Assembly (NCBI GenBank): GCA_947396885.1
Contig: OX377204.1
Location: 25,241,706-25,305,705 of the forward strand
Source of the DNA: Heligmosomoides polygyrus polygyrus
Lineage: Eukaryota; Nematoda; Chromadorea; Rhabditida; Heligmosomidae
Direction: 5' to 3'
DNA length: 64,000 nt
Made by a program: the position numbers and the translations under genes. Positions 38,588 to 50,804 of this stretch are shown here, piece after piece. Every line of letters begins with the position of its first letter. Within the stretch, counting starts at the first letter, position 1. A model generated the notes under the pieces. The model had not been told where the DNA came from. It did not search any database and saw only the letters and a list, made by a program, of their open reading frames with translations.

Positions 38588-39110
38588 TCATCCTTCGTAG
38601 GACGATCTAAATGCTTGAAAAAAATGATAATCTGTAGGTGACTGATCTGGTGGTGAATGTGCTAAATGCGGCAGAGTTTCGTATCCCATTTCATCCAGTT
38701 TCTGGACAACATTTATTGAAACGTGCGAACGTTCGTTGTCATGCAGTAGGATGGGCCCTATTCGATTGACCAAAGCCGGCTGCAATAAACTTTTGGTGCA
38801 TCACTTTAATATCTGCACAGTACTTCTCCGCTGTGATAGTCTCTCCAGTCTTCAAAAACTTGTAATGCACTACACCGGCCCCTGAAACAGGAAAATTCGT
38901 AACCACGAAAAATCGACGAGAAATCGACCATTTCATATGGAACGACCTACGATTATGACGTAGTAAAGCTAAAAGCCTACAAAAGCTAGATAAAGAGTTA
39001 GGCTGACAACCTATTGGCAAACCCGTGTCTTTTTTAGTCCACATTTCTCTGGAAGCAATCCACCGAGAGGGATGGTGCAGAAGATATGTAAGGCCTGACA
39101 TCGTCCTAAA
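38588..39110 (-). pseudogene. Mariner transposase fragment (catalytic domain)
   Basis: Minus-strand translation in two frames. The first, 39101-38739, includes GVVHYKFLKTGETITAEKY (about 38895-38840). The second, 38785-38588, includes RIGPILLHDNERSHVS (second catalytic Asp) and GYETLPHLAHSPP followed by SPTDYHFFQAF (third Asp). These are diagnostic of mariner transposases. One frameshift separates the halves, and the C-terminal ~70 residues and N-terminal HTH are not visible. Terminal repeats were not located. Confidence 0.85.
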
Positions 39111-40282
39111 AATGTGATTCAGTCTCCTGCCTTCACTGCTCCTCCTTTATGAGTGGAGATTACGCCTGATCTCATTGTGCAGTTTATTTTCTTTGGCAAT
39201 AATAAACGAAAACAGAAAATTTTTAGAGGTAAGGTTGTTAACAGGGACAACTGTGCCGAAACATAGCAGTAGTTTACAATGTATGATAGCTCCAACAATC
39301 CATCATCAACATGAACAATTATTGCACGGTTAACACTCGCATAGCTGTCCCTTCAGAAATACACTCAAACCCTTGCTCAAAGAGAAATTCTTAGTGGAAT
39401 AAGACTTATTTCATGAAAATACTTGATACGTAACAGTAAGGATGTATAGTGAAATAATAGAAAAAGTTGTCGAAAGCGAAACATAATTTAATAGAGAAAG
39501 GGCAAACAAACTCGCTCGAGATAAATGTAGGTGGCAAACCTCTAGCGGCTATCGATGTCGTAGAAGGAAGACCGGTTTCGACGACCAAAGAGCGCTCACT
39601 CCATCCGGAATGGATCAGGTTGACGGCATCGGTTCACTGAGGAATTCCACGCATCGAGTGAAACAGGTACATAAGAAGGCTTGACAGCAAAGAACATCCA
39701 TTGCTCCACTGAAAAAAGTTAGAATAACCTTCTCCTGCAACGCTTGCATCCACATGGAAGAAGCTGTAACCTCTACCCTGGAAAATTCAAACTGCTTGCG
39801 TGGTTAAAATCATTTTTTGTTCAAGCTGACCCTGCAATAAGAAAAAAAGAAAAGGTTTTGTTATTCAATGTTGTTATCACTTCCAGTACTTTCTTGACTG
39901 TCTCGAATGTTGGCGCCTTCGGCACAGTGTTTTAGGGAGTGCTTGATAAAGAATCGAAAGAGGTTAGGCTGTAGCCACTGCGGGATGTGGTAGTTTTTAG
40001 GTGGATCTTTATTCACATCTAAGTTGAAATGCAGATGTAAGTAAAGATCCATCTAAGAACCTGTGGCACAACACACCGAGAAAGAAAAATTACCATATCT
40101 AGGTTTCAAGAAGGCAGAAGTTGGGAACAGGATGTAGTGTTTTGTGCTCTTTAAGAAACTGATTTGTGCAATGTGTAGAGAATCAAAGAAAATGCGCGAC
40201 GATTGAAATACAAGGACGCACTCTGCAACAACATATAAAAGGCTACTAAGTAATGATAATGGAGAAGGAGAACGTTGGAGTT
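39111..40282. other. Intergenic with a small hairpin relic
   Basis: No gene recognised. It holds the MITE family B relic at 39994-40066. Confidence 0.4.
39994..40066. mobile_element. MITE family B relic (short hairpin)
   Basis: The arms TTTTAGGTGGATCTTTATTC and GTAAAGATCCATCTAAGAAC pair across about 30 nt. The flank CCTGTGGCACAACAC matches, on the other strand, the TTGTGCCAACACGAGG segment of the element at 22399. Read as an internally deleted relative of that family. Confidence 0.55.
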
Positions 40283-40425
40283 TTTCTTTTGGTATGCGCC
40301 ACGCATTATAATTCTTTTGGATTTCGTGGAGGCAATTCGAGTGCGTGCGTTGTTGGCCTGTGCAATGAACTGCGGTGGCTATCCAATGTACAAGCCAGTG
40401 TTGATTTATTCCCAGACAATCAATG
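40283..40425 (-). mobile_element. SINE family A fragment lacking the tRNA head
   Basis: Matches the 3' half of the family: on the plus strand TATGCGCCACGCATTATAAT, TTCGTGGAGGC, TGAACTGCGGTGGCTATCC and a TATTCCCAGACAATC end. The head and tail are missing. Confidence 0.65.
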
Positions 40426-41574
40426 CTGTTAGAAGAGTTTTAGAATCTCATCAATGCACTGAAAAATAAAAACCTTGAGAGGCGACATGTAGATGGCAAG
40501 TATTGTTGTTAAAAACCTCGTTTCGACTTTGTACGTTCTTGTGCAAAACACACAATTGTGTCTGACTATATCCCTGTGCTATGCTTTTCATAAATCTAGA
40601 AATAAAGAACAGCGCTGTTAATCTTGCAAAATAGGTATCTTTAAAGATACGTGCAATGACTGAAGAGCGGCAAATTGATTGGTAGCAACCCTATAAGCGA
40701 AAGATAAAAGTAGCAAAAAAGGGTAAATGAAAAAAAAAATGAAAAAAAATGAAAATATCAGTCTCGGAAAATCAAGTCTCCATCGTGCGACTATTCAAAT
40801 TTCATCCAAAAACGTATACACTTTAGGTAGGACTGTGTACATTCATGCTCCACTTTTGTAGTAAATTGAGCATTCTGCAACATAATAGCACCGCCGTTAA
40901 TTCAGTATCACCATTCTATCACTTGCCAGTGATATGCCTGGGCATATGGTCATAATCGTCTATAGTTTCATCTTTGTTCGGCAAGTCATATTACAATACC
41001 GGCCTTAACTTTTGGTCATTGGGCGGAAAAAGCGAAAAAAAAACCGCCTTTTCCGCCGCTTTTCCGTTCTCTTCAAATTGAATACATTCAAAATCAAACA
41101 CATATTCGGGATCAGCACCGAGCAATCTTCCAGATGAGCTTCAAAGCGTCCAGCGAGCGCTTCAAATTTAGTTCAGTGACCTAATTTCTACCTGCCGCGG
41201 CTGACCCCTTCCCTCGCGGGAGATAATTACATCAACCTGATCTATGCTCTCTCAACTTGCTAGAGGAGAAGGAGATTAGGCTTAATTTAAAGCCTTACGT
41301 TTACGTTTCAAGAAGTTTTACGCTTCAGTAGTCATTAGAGCAAAACAAAAATAATCTGAGATAAGAAGACCAGGTGAGACTAGGTAGATATCGTAATGGG
41401 ATTATCCCGGTACGGCAGTGAATTTGTGAATGTTTACTGAGGCTTATAGCAAATTTTCCACTTCCTGTTTACCCCAGGGTGTATCTCATTAAATCAGTTG
41501 GACCTCATTGATATATCAAAAATTGTCATAATTAAATTAATGTTTCATAAAAAATTAAAACACCACATCACAAA

Positions 41575-41765
41575 GAATAAAGTGTGTTAATGAATCCTTG
41601 TTTCGGATGCGCCACGCATTCCAGTTTTATGGGACGACGTGGAGACCACGGGAATGTGAGACATTAACAACTCAGTGTTTCATCCTACCCACTCAGTCGA
41701 AACTATTAGCAATTGACCGACCTCGAAGCTCAAATGGCCTCCACGACATCCGAAGAAGTAGAACT
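41575..41765 (-). mobile_element. SINE family A, rearranged fragment
   Basis: A minus-strand SINE 3' half (plus strand: ATGCGCCACGCATTCCAG, GACGTGGAGACC, ATTGACCGACCTCG) runs to about 41732. It then switches abruptly to a plus-strand piece of the same family (CAAATGGCCTCCACGACATC). This is an internal inversion or two joined fragments. Confidence 0.55.
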
Positions 41766-42424
41766 CGTAGCCCGTTTTGCAGAGGGATTCACCTATATAA
41801 TCTTTATAGTGCACAGACCATTTTCTTCTGGAGAGTCTCCAATTGATTTACGACCTCTCCAAAACCTCTATCGGCGTTTTACACGTTTACTCCACCAACC
41901 AGTCCTAGCGAAATACGAAAGTCTCTATTTTTCCAGATGGATCTGAATTCAGCTTGTTGTAGCTAATACTGCGATATCAAACAGTACCTCATTTGGCCTC
42001 TGCAGGTCTAATCCAAATATGTTGAATGATCACATTCCGACAGTCGTTTCTCACTAAGCATGGTCTGTCGTGCAAATATTTTTTCACGTGAAGTTAACTG
42101 AGAAAAGCTTCTTTCAAGTCCGAAAGATTCGCTCTAAGAGGTCAAAAACAGGTCGCTTTATTTAACGCCAAATTCGCAGTTTTCTGTCTGCAAAAAGGAT
42201 TTTCAGCACGTGAAATTACCTGTGAGATGAGTACCAGCGTAGCGAGGGAGCTCAAACTTTTTTAGTGAATAGCATGGCTGGTATGTAGTTGAAAACTGGC
42301 AACAGATCAGGCTGGCTTTGTTCGTAACAATCATCATCTGGCCTTTATTGGAACCCAAATTTGCGAATTTTTCTAGTTTTCCTCGATATGGCTGTTTGGT
42401 TGGTCCTGAGTGAGAAAATGCTTA

Positions 42425-42837
42425 AGGCCCCCGCAGACTTCTGCGGCGAGTGGCGGGCGAAATCGCTGAGCGGCTTGACTCATCATCAGTGGGAGCGGTG
42501 ACGGCGAGGTACTGTACTGTTTCTAGTCGGGACCGACTGGTGCTTAACAATAACGCGCCCCGATGACGATAGCGCGCCTGCATCGACCGTCTCCGCTCTG
42601 GATCCCGCCGCGAAAGGGCAGAGCGCAGAGCGAAGACAGGCAGACGCTGGAGCGGCGCCGCGGGGTGGAATGATTCAAGTCATTTCCGCCAGCGACGCCG
42701 CCGGTGCCGCTGGGCGGCGCCGCCGGTGCCGCCGGTGCCGCCGGCCGGTCAGCGGCGCCGCTGGCGGCGAGCTCTGCGTCTCTGCCCTATGGTTAAGCAT
42801 AGGGCAGCGGCGACGCCGCAAAAGTCTGCGGGGGCCT
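42425..42837. mobile_element. GC-rich MITE with TTA target duplication (PIF/Harbinger-type)
   Basis: Inverted termini AGGCCCCCGCAGACTTCTGC and its complement, flanked by TTA on each side (42422-42424 and 42838-42840). A 3-bp TWA duplication with GGCC-like ends is characteristic of PIF/Harbinger elements. The 413-bp body is very GC-rich (tandem GCCGCCGGTGCC-like units near 42700) against AT-rich surroundings. It contains a small GCCCTATG/CATAGGGC hairpin at 42784-42805. No coding capacity. Confidence 0.75.
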
Positions 42838-43127
42838 TTAGGTTGGTGATTTTGTTCACATTATCAGCTTTCTGGCAACATAATATGGCTCAGATTCGAG
42901 ATGGTCGAACTTTCACCTATCTGTGGAACCCAGTCGATTTGATACCACGACAATCATGGACCTGAGCTCTGCGCTGGGCGCCGATGACCCTTACTCGGTT
43001 CGCACCTTGGTGCAATAGCCAGTGGCAGGCACTACTCCATTGGAGCAGTAAAACCAACGCCGATCTTTTCGAGAACAGTCCTACGCTCATGAATTTTTAA
43101 TGCTTTTTGCCCCAACTCGATTTAGAA

Positions 43128-43420
43128 TTTAGGATAAAGGATAAAAAGATGAAGGATGGCGCTACTCAATCGTCATTGGGATGCGCCACGCATTCCACTT
43201 CTATGGGATGTCTCGGAGGCGATTCGAATGCAAATTTGGCCTATACAATGACTTGCGGCGGCCAGCCAATGACATAGTCAGCTTTTTATCCTTCACAAAC
43301 GAGTCTGGTATCAAATCACCGATCCCGGATGGATAGAAGGCATGGTTAGACTGAACGGAAAATCCTAACCAAGAACCTAGTATCGGGTGTAGCACAGCCT
43401 GTACCTCCTCTCCTGATTCC
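43128..43420 (-). mobile_element. tRNA-derived SINE, family A
   Basis: On the plus strand it begins AGGATAAAGGATAAAAAG (tail complement), continues through GGGATGCGCCACGCATTCC, GTCTCGGAGGCGATTCG and GACTTGCGGCGGCCAGCC, and ends near GGTATCGGGTG-like sequence by the decayed head. Nearly full length, inside the 4.5-kb inverted-repeat element. Confidence 0.82.
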
Positions 43421-44349
43421 TGACCTAACCTGATTTCCTTCCTGCGCCACCTTATCCTACCATATATAATATGTCACAAGCTGACTTCTACTCCCGCATG
43501 AAAATTCCATTCGTGTCTTAATTCATCACAATTACACTTCATCAATTGCGTCCTTAGCCCATTGCACCTAACTGTTACAAATTCCTCATTGGTATATTTT
43601 TTCCACAGATTTATAGTGAGACGTGTTAAAGTCGCCTACTCTTGGTCTAAAAATTCAGATTCATTGTTTTGACCAAGCAGGTAAGGGTATCAGGCGCACG
43701 TCTGAACGCCGAAGATAGATAGCACTGCGGGACGCTCCTCCCTTCAAATAGTATAGTACATTTTTGCAAAGTCAAACCTATAGAGATAGGGGCTCTGAAA
43801 ATTAACAATGATTTTGCATTATCGCACAAGGCAACAGCTACCAAACAACGAATATTCAGAAAATATACAAAAATATTGCTTTATGGTCACGGATCAGCTG
43901 TCCGATTCATTGTCCTTATAGAATTTTTGCTTATTTTCAGCGTAAACGATGTTCAGAATGTGCTGTGCGATGGTGTTTCATTTTTAATTTTCAACGGCTC
44001 TAACTCTGATAGGCTCCAAAAATGGGGCGTATTTTCTGGATATGTGAAGGGTGGGCATTCCTAAAGTGTTATTCATTTTCGGCTTTAAAAATGCGCCTGT
44101 GACCTTTCCCTGGTAAGGAGAACATGAGCTTTTCTATGGCCACTGCTTTAAGTATAGAAAATAGTTTAACAACAGTCAGTGAGAAATATAAGTTTGGACA
44201 GTATTATACATGAAAAATAGTATACGAAAGGATGGGGGATATCGAAGTCGTAAGTTTTGAAGGCGTAAAGAAACGAAATTAAATTCGAGTAGCTTCTTTG
44301 GAATGCGCTTTCTTCGGCTAATGCGAGATAATAACTAAGAATAGAAAGC

Positions 44350-44412
44350 TAAGCATGATAAATGAAGGGAAGACGCCATCGTTAATCAGACATGCCATGC
44401 ATTCTACATCGC
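44350..44412 (-). mobile_element. SINE family A 3' fragment
   Basis: A short match to the 3' end of the family on the minus strand (ACGCCATCGTTAATC, CATGCCATGCATTCTAC). Too short to date or classify further. Confidence 0.4.
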
Positions 44413-45470
44413 TGCCATTTGGATTGATCAATATCGCGCCGCGGCTCCTGAAGTGTGAAGAGTCTGTTTAGGCGATGTACGGTGTCCTCAGAAGGCGCGA
44501 GGGGTCATAGGGGCAGGCGAGCGGACTCACTCCCCACAACTAATCGGCGTCCAGATCCGTGCGCTAGAACGTCTAAATAGCGAGAGCAGCGGTTTATATA
44601 AACGAAAAATTAAAAGGAAACAATCATTTGGCGCAGATTTCATTAGCGGATGTACTAGTAAGCTATTTTTCCAATTTGGAAGAATTTTTTAGGTGAGACT
44701 AAGTTCGTATTGACAGCGAGTTTGAAGCCTAATTGAGCAGCAGAAATCTCTTCTGAGGTAGCCGAAATTTCAAATGTTGGAGGCTGCGGGGGGTTTTCAT
44801 GGGCTTTCAATTCTCTAACCCTCATTTTGCAAAGAAATCATTCTATGATCAGTTCAGTCGCAGGAAAATGCGCGAATGACTGCCAAAAAGTGTCATGTGG
44901 GCTACTTTGGCAGCGTGCAGGTTTTGAAGTTTTCAATTCTAAGATTTTTCCTTCCGCAGTTTTGTTGCAGCCAGAACAGTTTAGCGAATACACAAGTATA
45001 AGCATCCGCAAGCTTGGTATTACAAAGTTAGAGTTCTTCAAATTCGAGACATTCCCTGAAATTGAAGACACTGAAATTAGCTTGCCTTTAAGAAATTACA
45101 TCACTGTGATCGTCAGGAACTGGATAGTACAAAAATGTATGTGGAATCAAGTGTAACCTATCCAGTAACCTGGAATTCAATAGAATCTTCTTGTTTCTAG
45201 ACCACTTAGGCGTAAATATCCTTTGGGGGTATTTATCTCACGCGAGGGAGGGAGCCCGCCGCGTCTAGTAGAATGTAGGTCACCGAACTGAATTTTTTCA
45301 TATTCGCAGGGCGGTTAGCAGCTCATCGGGAAGAGGGCTCGGTGCTGATCACGAACATGGGTTTCAATTTACAATTTTCTCAATCTGAAGAGTGCTACAG
45401 AAAAACGGCGGAAAAGGCGGTTTTTTTTTCGCTTTTTCCGCCCAAAGACCAAAAGTTAAGGCCGGTATTG

Positions 45471-46800
45471 CAGTATAAACGAATGCGCTAAACTTAATTT
45501 ATTACAGAAGGTATGATGCAGTTGTGACGCGGTTTGTGGTGCACTCATCTGTCGTTTACCTAGTCGTCCCATTCGAAGGCCTGTCTCCTAGTTCTAATAT
45601 TCTTCGTCTTCAATGTCACTGTCAGATAATACAAAGGAGACTGCAACGGGAACAAAATGCATAATACAATGAGATATTATATGAAATTAACCAAACAGGA
45701 CTTAAGCAAATAGATTCATTGCAAAATTAGTGCAGAGATCGGTTTGAAAATCAGTAGAGCTGTGGCGTGACTTCGATGATGTAATGAAATCACCTTCTAG
45801 CAGCTTAGGCAAATGGAATGGAAGCACCTAGACTTCGGTTCTAAGTCCAGTCATACCAATGCCTTCATTACGCTTCCATTCAATACTGCTTCCATAGGAA
45901 CTGAAATAATCAAACCGAACTCGCAGTAAATAATATGAAAGTAGGGAAAAAATCCATGGTGGTTTGCAAAGGCTCCTCTGCACTTAGGTTCTAGATAACC
46001 GTTTAAGTCAGGCAAAAAAAGCAGGCGGAATGACTATTGAGGAAAAACACAAACAAGAACAAAATGTTAGTATCACTGCACAACATCTCAGGAACTCGCG
46101 CCCCCCCCCCCGCAGAGCATATGCTAATGGAGGGTTAGATCTGTAGTCAACTGAGAGTAAGGAAACGCGAAGGACGATAGCCTAGAATAATTCAGGATTA
46201 GCAAAAATGCAGGCAGTTCAGTAACTGCGGAAGATCCAATCTCATAATGCTTCTTTTAAAGGTTTTCGCTGTGTCTGCTTGAAATATTTCAACAGGAGGA
46301 AGACTCATCCATCTAGCACATCGATAGGAAAAAGAGGGAAAGCAGTTGAGCAGTGTTTTCGATTAATCTTCCTGTATTGAACATAAACATGAACATTTAT
46401 TGAGCACAAAGAGTACAAAACAAGTTGAGCACAAAAATCGCTGCAAAAGTTGGCTCCTCAAAGACAAGCAAAAGTGAATAGCAATTATAATACCAAAAGA
46501 GATCCAAAATTAATTGATCACATGAAGTTACAGGAGAAGCGCTCTTTTTGAAGATTTGCGAAAAAAGACTTCTTGCATGAGTGACGCGAAAAGTGTTTTT
46601 TAAGGGCTAGCGACTCACTGAAAAAGGTACTTTATCAAAATATAGCTGATTTGTTTCTAACCTATGTAACTTGCAGTTAGTTTCTCAAATCAGGAGGCTT
46701 CATCACAAGTTCTAAGAACAAGAGCCGCAAATGATTCGTGAAAGATTTTGAGTTCCGTATTGCTTTAACAGAGCTCACAATTTTTTTACAGATGTAAGCT
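45471..46800. other. Intergenic, no supported gene
   Basis: AT-rich with no recognised exon. It may include the 3' UTR of the minus-strand CR1-like LINE toward 46800. A C tract is present at about 46102-46113. Confidence 0.4.
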
Positions 46801-49800
46801 TTCATTCAGCCGAAGCGAACACACTATTAATTTATTTTAAAGGTTAAGCATATTGGATATTTAGGCTATTTGTTCTAGGGCTAGTAGGTCTATAGATCCA
46901 GTACTTGCTCGAGAGTACCTTAATCTCCCGCCTTAGGATAGGGTAGCAAAATACCATGTCCGCAAAGTCTTCTGCATTGTAGACAAAGCAGGGAAAACAA
47001 TCTTAGTCGGTCTTTGTAGTTAGGCAAAGCAGTGCGATTTGGACAGCCAGTTTTCACCATAGAATTTGAGTAAAAACTTGTTGGATTCTTTCGACTTTTA
47101 GCACATTCTTTTTGAGATAAGGATTCCAGACTTGCGTGCAGTACTCAAGATGTGGCAGTACGTGCATCTTGTAAAGACGTATCAATACTGCTGTATCCGA
47201 GCACTTATTGCGCAAAATCAAAAATAAGCTTTATAAGCTTTTTTAGGCGAAAACTCAATATGTTTCGAAAACGTGAGTTCCTGGTCAATGAAAACTCAAA
47301 GGTCTTTGACAGAAGTGCAATTCGGCAAAGCTACGCAATTGATATAAAAATCGACGGGATTAGAATTGCCTATTAGCAAAACCATGCTCTTACCTAACTT
47401 TAGAGGAATATTCCCATTAATTCAAATTTTGAGCTGAGGCTAGAGGAGCTGCTTGTACCACTGCCTTATTCAACACGTCGTATATGCCATATATTTTAAT
47501 GTCATTGGCGTAAGCCTTAACATGAATTCGAGGGACAATCTTCAGGATTTCAGGCAGATCATGGGTATATACCAAAAAGAGAAGAGGTGACAAGACAGCA
47601 CTTTGAGGTACCCTAGTAGAGCAAATATAGTTTGCAGAATAAGATTGTCTAACTTTGACCGTCATACGCCGATCATCAAGGTAGGAACCAAGCCAAAAGT
47701 TTACCACAGATGCCTACAGAGCTAAGCTTTTTAATTAGTTTACTTGGTAGACCTTGTCAAAAGCCATGGTGAAGTCAAAGTATATGGCATCAACTGAATT
47801 TCCATTGTTGACTGCTTTATCCAATCATGGAAAGAGTCGAGAATATTCATTGTAGTAGAAGCTCCAGGTAGCCAGGTAGAAGACCGTGCTGCTCGTAAGG
47901 AATAATAGAGGTTTTATTAAACCATTCAATCATTTTGTCTCTAATTATTCTTTCCATCACCTTCACTGGAGCAGGTGTAATACTTATTGGACAAAAGTTC
48001 CTAACAACACAGCTCTTTGAAGAAATTGGTATAGATGTGACAAGAGCGTGCATACACAAGTGTGGAACCCAACATAAAGGAAAGGAAGTAAACAAGTGTG
48101 CAATCGGCTTACCCAAAGCACTTAGCATTTCTTGTAAATTATATGAGGAAGACCAACACAGTGTTCGCCCGTTGCAGATTTAAGTCTTTTGAGTGCAGTA
48201 GAAATATCTTCGGGATAAAAGTAGATATCAGCAAGCTTATTCTGAGTACTGGTGTTCTCAGAAAGTAAGTCAGATAGAAGAAAATCGGTAGTGAGTGATA
48301 GTGGACATTTGCAAAATACGATTTAAGAGCTTCAGCTTTTCGTTATCTTCAACGTACCGATTTCCAGCATGATCAGTTAGAGTTGGCGGTGAGGTCTTAT
48401 GCCTCACCTTGTTCCTCAAATATTGATGAAACTGTATCCGAGACGAATTTTCAGCCATACGGGGTTCGTAATTGGCCAAAAGTTCCTTGAGGTGAAAACT
48501 AAGATCAGAACAGATCTTCTTATAAAACCAGTTGGATAGTGGATCACGGAATTGCTGATAAAGTTCCTAGTTTCTGCTCCAAGAGATTCCTAATCTGAGG
48601 CGGGTAGTTGATGCGCGAGTATTTCGGGAAATTGGAAGGAACAAACATGGTAAGAGCTTTGCAAAGGATTGCATAAAATCGTTGACAACCTTCAGTAACA
48701 GTTGAATATTGATCGAGAACTCAAAACCAATCAATGGTCAACCGATCAATGTGTATTGATTGAGAGAGGAAAAATCGGAGTTGGAGTAATCAGAGATTGG
48801 AAAACTCAATTCACCCAAAAGCGCAAAATATGTCAGAGGTAACAACAGCATGGTCAGAAATGGCTAATGGAGGCAGTGTGAAAAACATTACATAAACTGG
48901 GGTGAACGAAAAAACGACATCAAGGATCTTGTTTTCAAAGTGGGGTCTTGCGAGTACCCTTTAGAAAGCAGTCAAGAATAGACTCGCTCTAGAATAGTGG
49001 AGTCATAGTAGACCAATTTACTCGTAGGTTAAAGTCACCCATCAAAACAGTAGAAAAATGGAAGGAAGAAAGCTCGCGGACCAGATCTAACAGCAAATTG
49101 TGGTCGGTTGAAGATGAATTCGGTGGTCGGTAAACAGTGATAAAAGGACGCGAGAGAAAGATACAGGAAAAATAGATCTACGCATAACACATCCGCTTTT
49201 AGTGTTACATGATGCTCTATAAAATCAGCACATAGATCAACTCTGATAATGCAACAGGCCCCTCCACCTTTTTCTAGCTTACTTTCCGACCTAAAGATAA
49301 AATAGGGGAGTCCACCTATAACTTCAGAATCTTAAATTTTGTCAGATAGCCACTCTCTGTGGTGAAGACTAAGTCAGGGTTATTCCTGTGGCAGTAAGGA
49401 CTGCAAATGACCGATTTATTACATTTGCTACGAGCGTTATATAAAAAGCATCTGACAGTAGCGCTCCCATGCAGGTTCATGGGTTTTCCGGGTATTTGAG
49501 GAATTTCAGAAGCACGAAAAAGATTTCCTTTATAAGCAACCCACTCTTTAAATCCTTTGTCTCTGTTTCGTTCTTAATCCGTTTGCCAAAGCTGTCGAAC
49601 TTCAGCTATCATGCTCCTGCCTATGTACTCATTGGGAAATCCAGTCTCTCAGCAAACGAGCATTTGCTGAAGCGATGCGCCAATGTGATTGAGAAGGAAA
49701 AACAACTTTAACTAAGCGCGGAAGTCTAGGGTCGATTTTTCCCGTACGGTAGATTTCAGATGGTCGGCACTCAACATTTCTGGCATCAAGAACCTTGGTG

Positions 49801-50160
49801 AGCTTCTCCTCAAAACGTTTATGCCGACCAGAAGGCAGAGTTTCCATCGGTTCAGCATCACTCCCGCTAATGACCACACTGCGATCACGCTTCTCGCGCT
49901 CCAGGAATGCGGAAGACTCGCCTGGGATTTTTTCTTTGAGAGCCAGGAGTAGTTGCTCTACCGTAGGATCTCTATTGATTTCCTGTGCTCTCTCAAGCAG
50001 GGAACCAATAGACACCCTATCAGGATGGGGCACAGGATCAGGACTGGCAGACGGTTGGCATCGATTGATGAAGGTGGCTTCGACAAGGATGCACCGGATG
50101 TGCGCGCGGAGAACGCGTTGTGTCTTAGGAGGAATTCAATGAGAAATTTAGGCTAAACAC
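46800..50160 (-). pseudogene. CR1/jockey-like LINE, near full length, inactivated
   Basis: Minus-strand order of domains. ORF1-like at 50033-49629 (134 residues; RSVVISGSDAEPMETLPSG, then LPRLVKVVFPSQSHWRIASA). AP-endonuclease traces around 49110-49000 (FITVYRPPNSSSTDHN and FSTVLMGDFNLRVNW). Reverse transcriptase at 48479-47417: FCPISITPAPVKVMERII (about 48050), PQSAVLSPLLFLVYTHDLPE (about 47610-47550) and KAYANDIKIYG (about 47515-47480, a degenerate ADD box reading AND). The C-terminal YKDRLRLFSLLCLQCRRL lies near 47010-46960. Several stops and the missing catalytic Asp make it dead. Confidence 0.85.
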
Positions 50161-50264
50161 AGAGCAGATATAATTGGACAAGACTATAGAAAGAACCTGG
50201 AAAGAAAAACCACAAAAGATTCAATCAGAATTATATGGCGAGCTAGAAAATCTCTTATAGCGAA

Positions 50265-50795
50265 TTAACTGGTAGCTCCCTACAAAACCAAGAGCTGGTC
50301 AAATTGATACGAAAGGTGGTGGGTTCTGCTGTTTTGTGAAAAATTCCATCAACATGACTGAGGTTCTGCTTCTTTCTGGTCTCAATTCTGACATTCTCTA
50401 CCTGGAATGTTTTGATCAAGCTTATTGTTTTATGCTTAATGTCGTTCATTTATATCTCTCTCCTAAATCTATTGCTTGATCTTTGTCTTTCGAAAAAATG
50501 TCTTCAAAAGTTAGAAGATTTTAATCATAATATTGACTGGCAGTTAAAGAGGGCTTATAATCAAAGGTCATCAGAATTTCTGGAATTCTTTGAGTAGTGA
50601 GCCTTCTCTCAGTGGGTCATGAATCCTACGCGCGATGATTCAGTACTGGTGGACCTTGTTATTTCGTCAGCCCCCATACTTAGCGATGTTTCTGTCCGTC
50701 CTCCATTTGCGAGTTCAAACCACAACATAGTATCATTTCGTGTTCACTCCATCAGCTATCCAAAGATATCCTACCTTCCTCTTCCTGACTTCAAC
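50265..50795 (+). pseudogene. CR1-like LINE endonuclease fragment, inverted relative to its neighbour
   Basis: The plus strand encodes RGGGFCCFVKN-like sequence near 50310, then FNHNIDWQLKRAYNQRSSEF (about 50520-50580), MNPTRDDSVLVDLVISSAP (about 50619-50675) and VSVRPPFASSNHNIVSF (about 50690-50740). This is the second half of a CR1/jockey-type AP endonuclease (NxxVTxPTRxxxxLDLV, DHN). It lies between two minus-strand 5' ends of the same family. Confidence 0.75.
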
Positions 50796-50804
50796 AGGGC
50801 ACTC

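Larger units (their letters stand above)
40994..45470. mobile_element. Large inverted-repeat element, 4.48 kb (foldback family C)
   Basis: The left terminus reads CAATACCGGCCTTAACTTTT, followed by GGTCATTGGGCGGAAAAAGC. The right terminus is its complement ending at 45470. Inverted similarity extends about 250 bp, through AACCGCCTTTTCCGCC, GGGATCAGCACCGAGC and CCCTCGCG. TA precedes the left end; CA follows the right end, perhaps a decayed TA. No transposase motif was found inside. The interior holds three SINE pieces, a GC-rich MITE and a motif-free 109-codon frame at 44827-45156. Relation to the 5.5-kb element at 52360 is supported by shared termini. Confidence 0.8.

Noticed and set aside
44827..45156. 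109-codon frame as a gene carried by the 4.5-kb element
   Set aside because: No transposase or other motif, no clear splice context and composition like surrounding sequence; reported only within the element.
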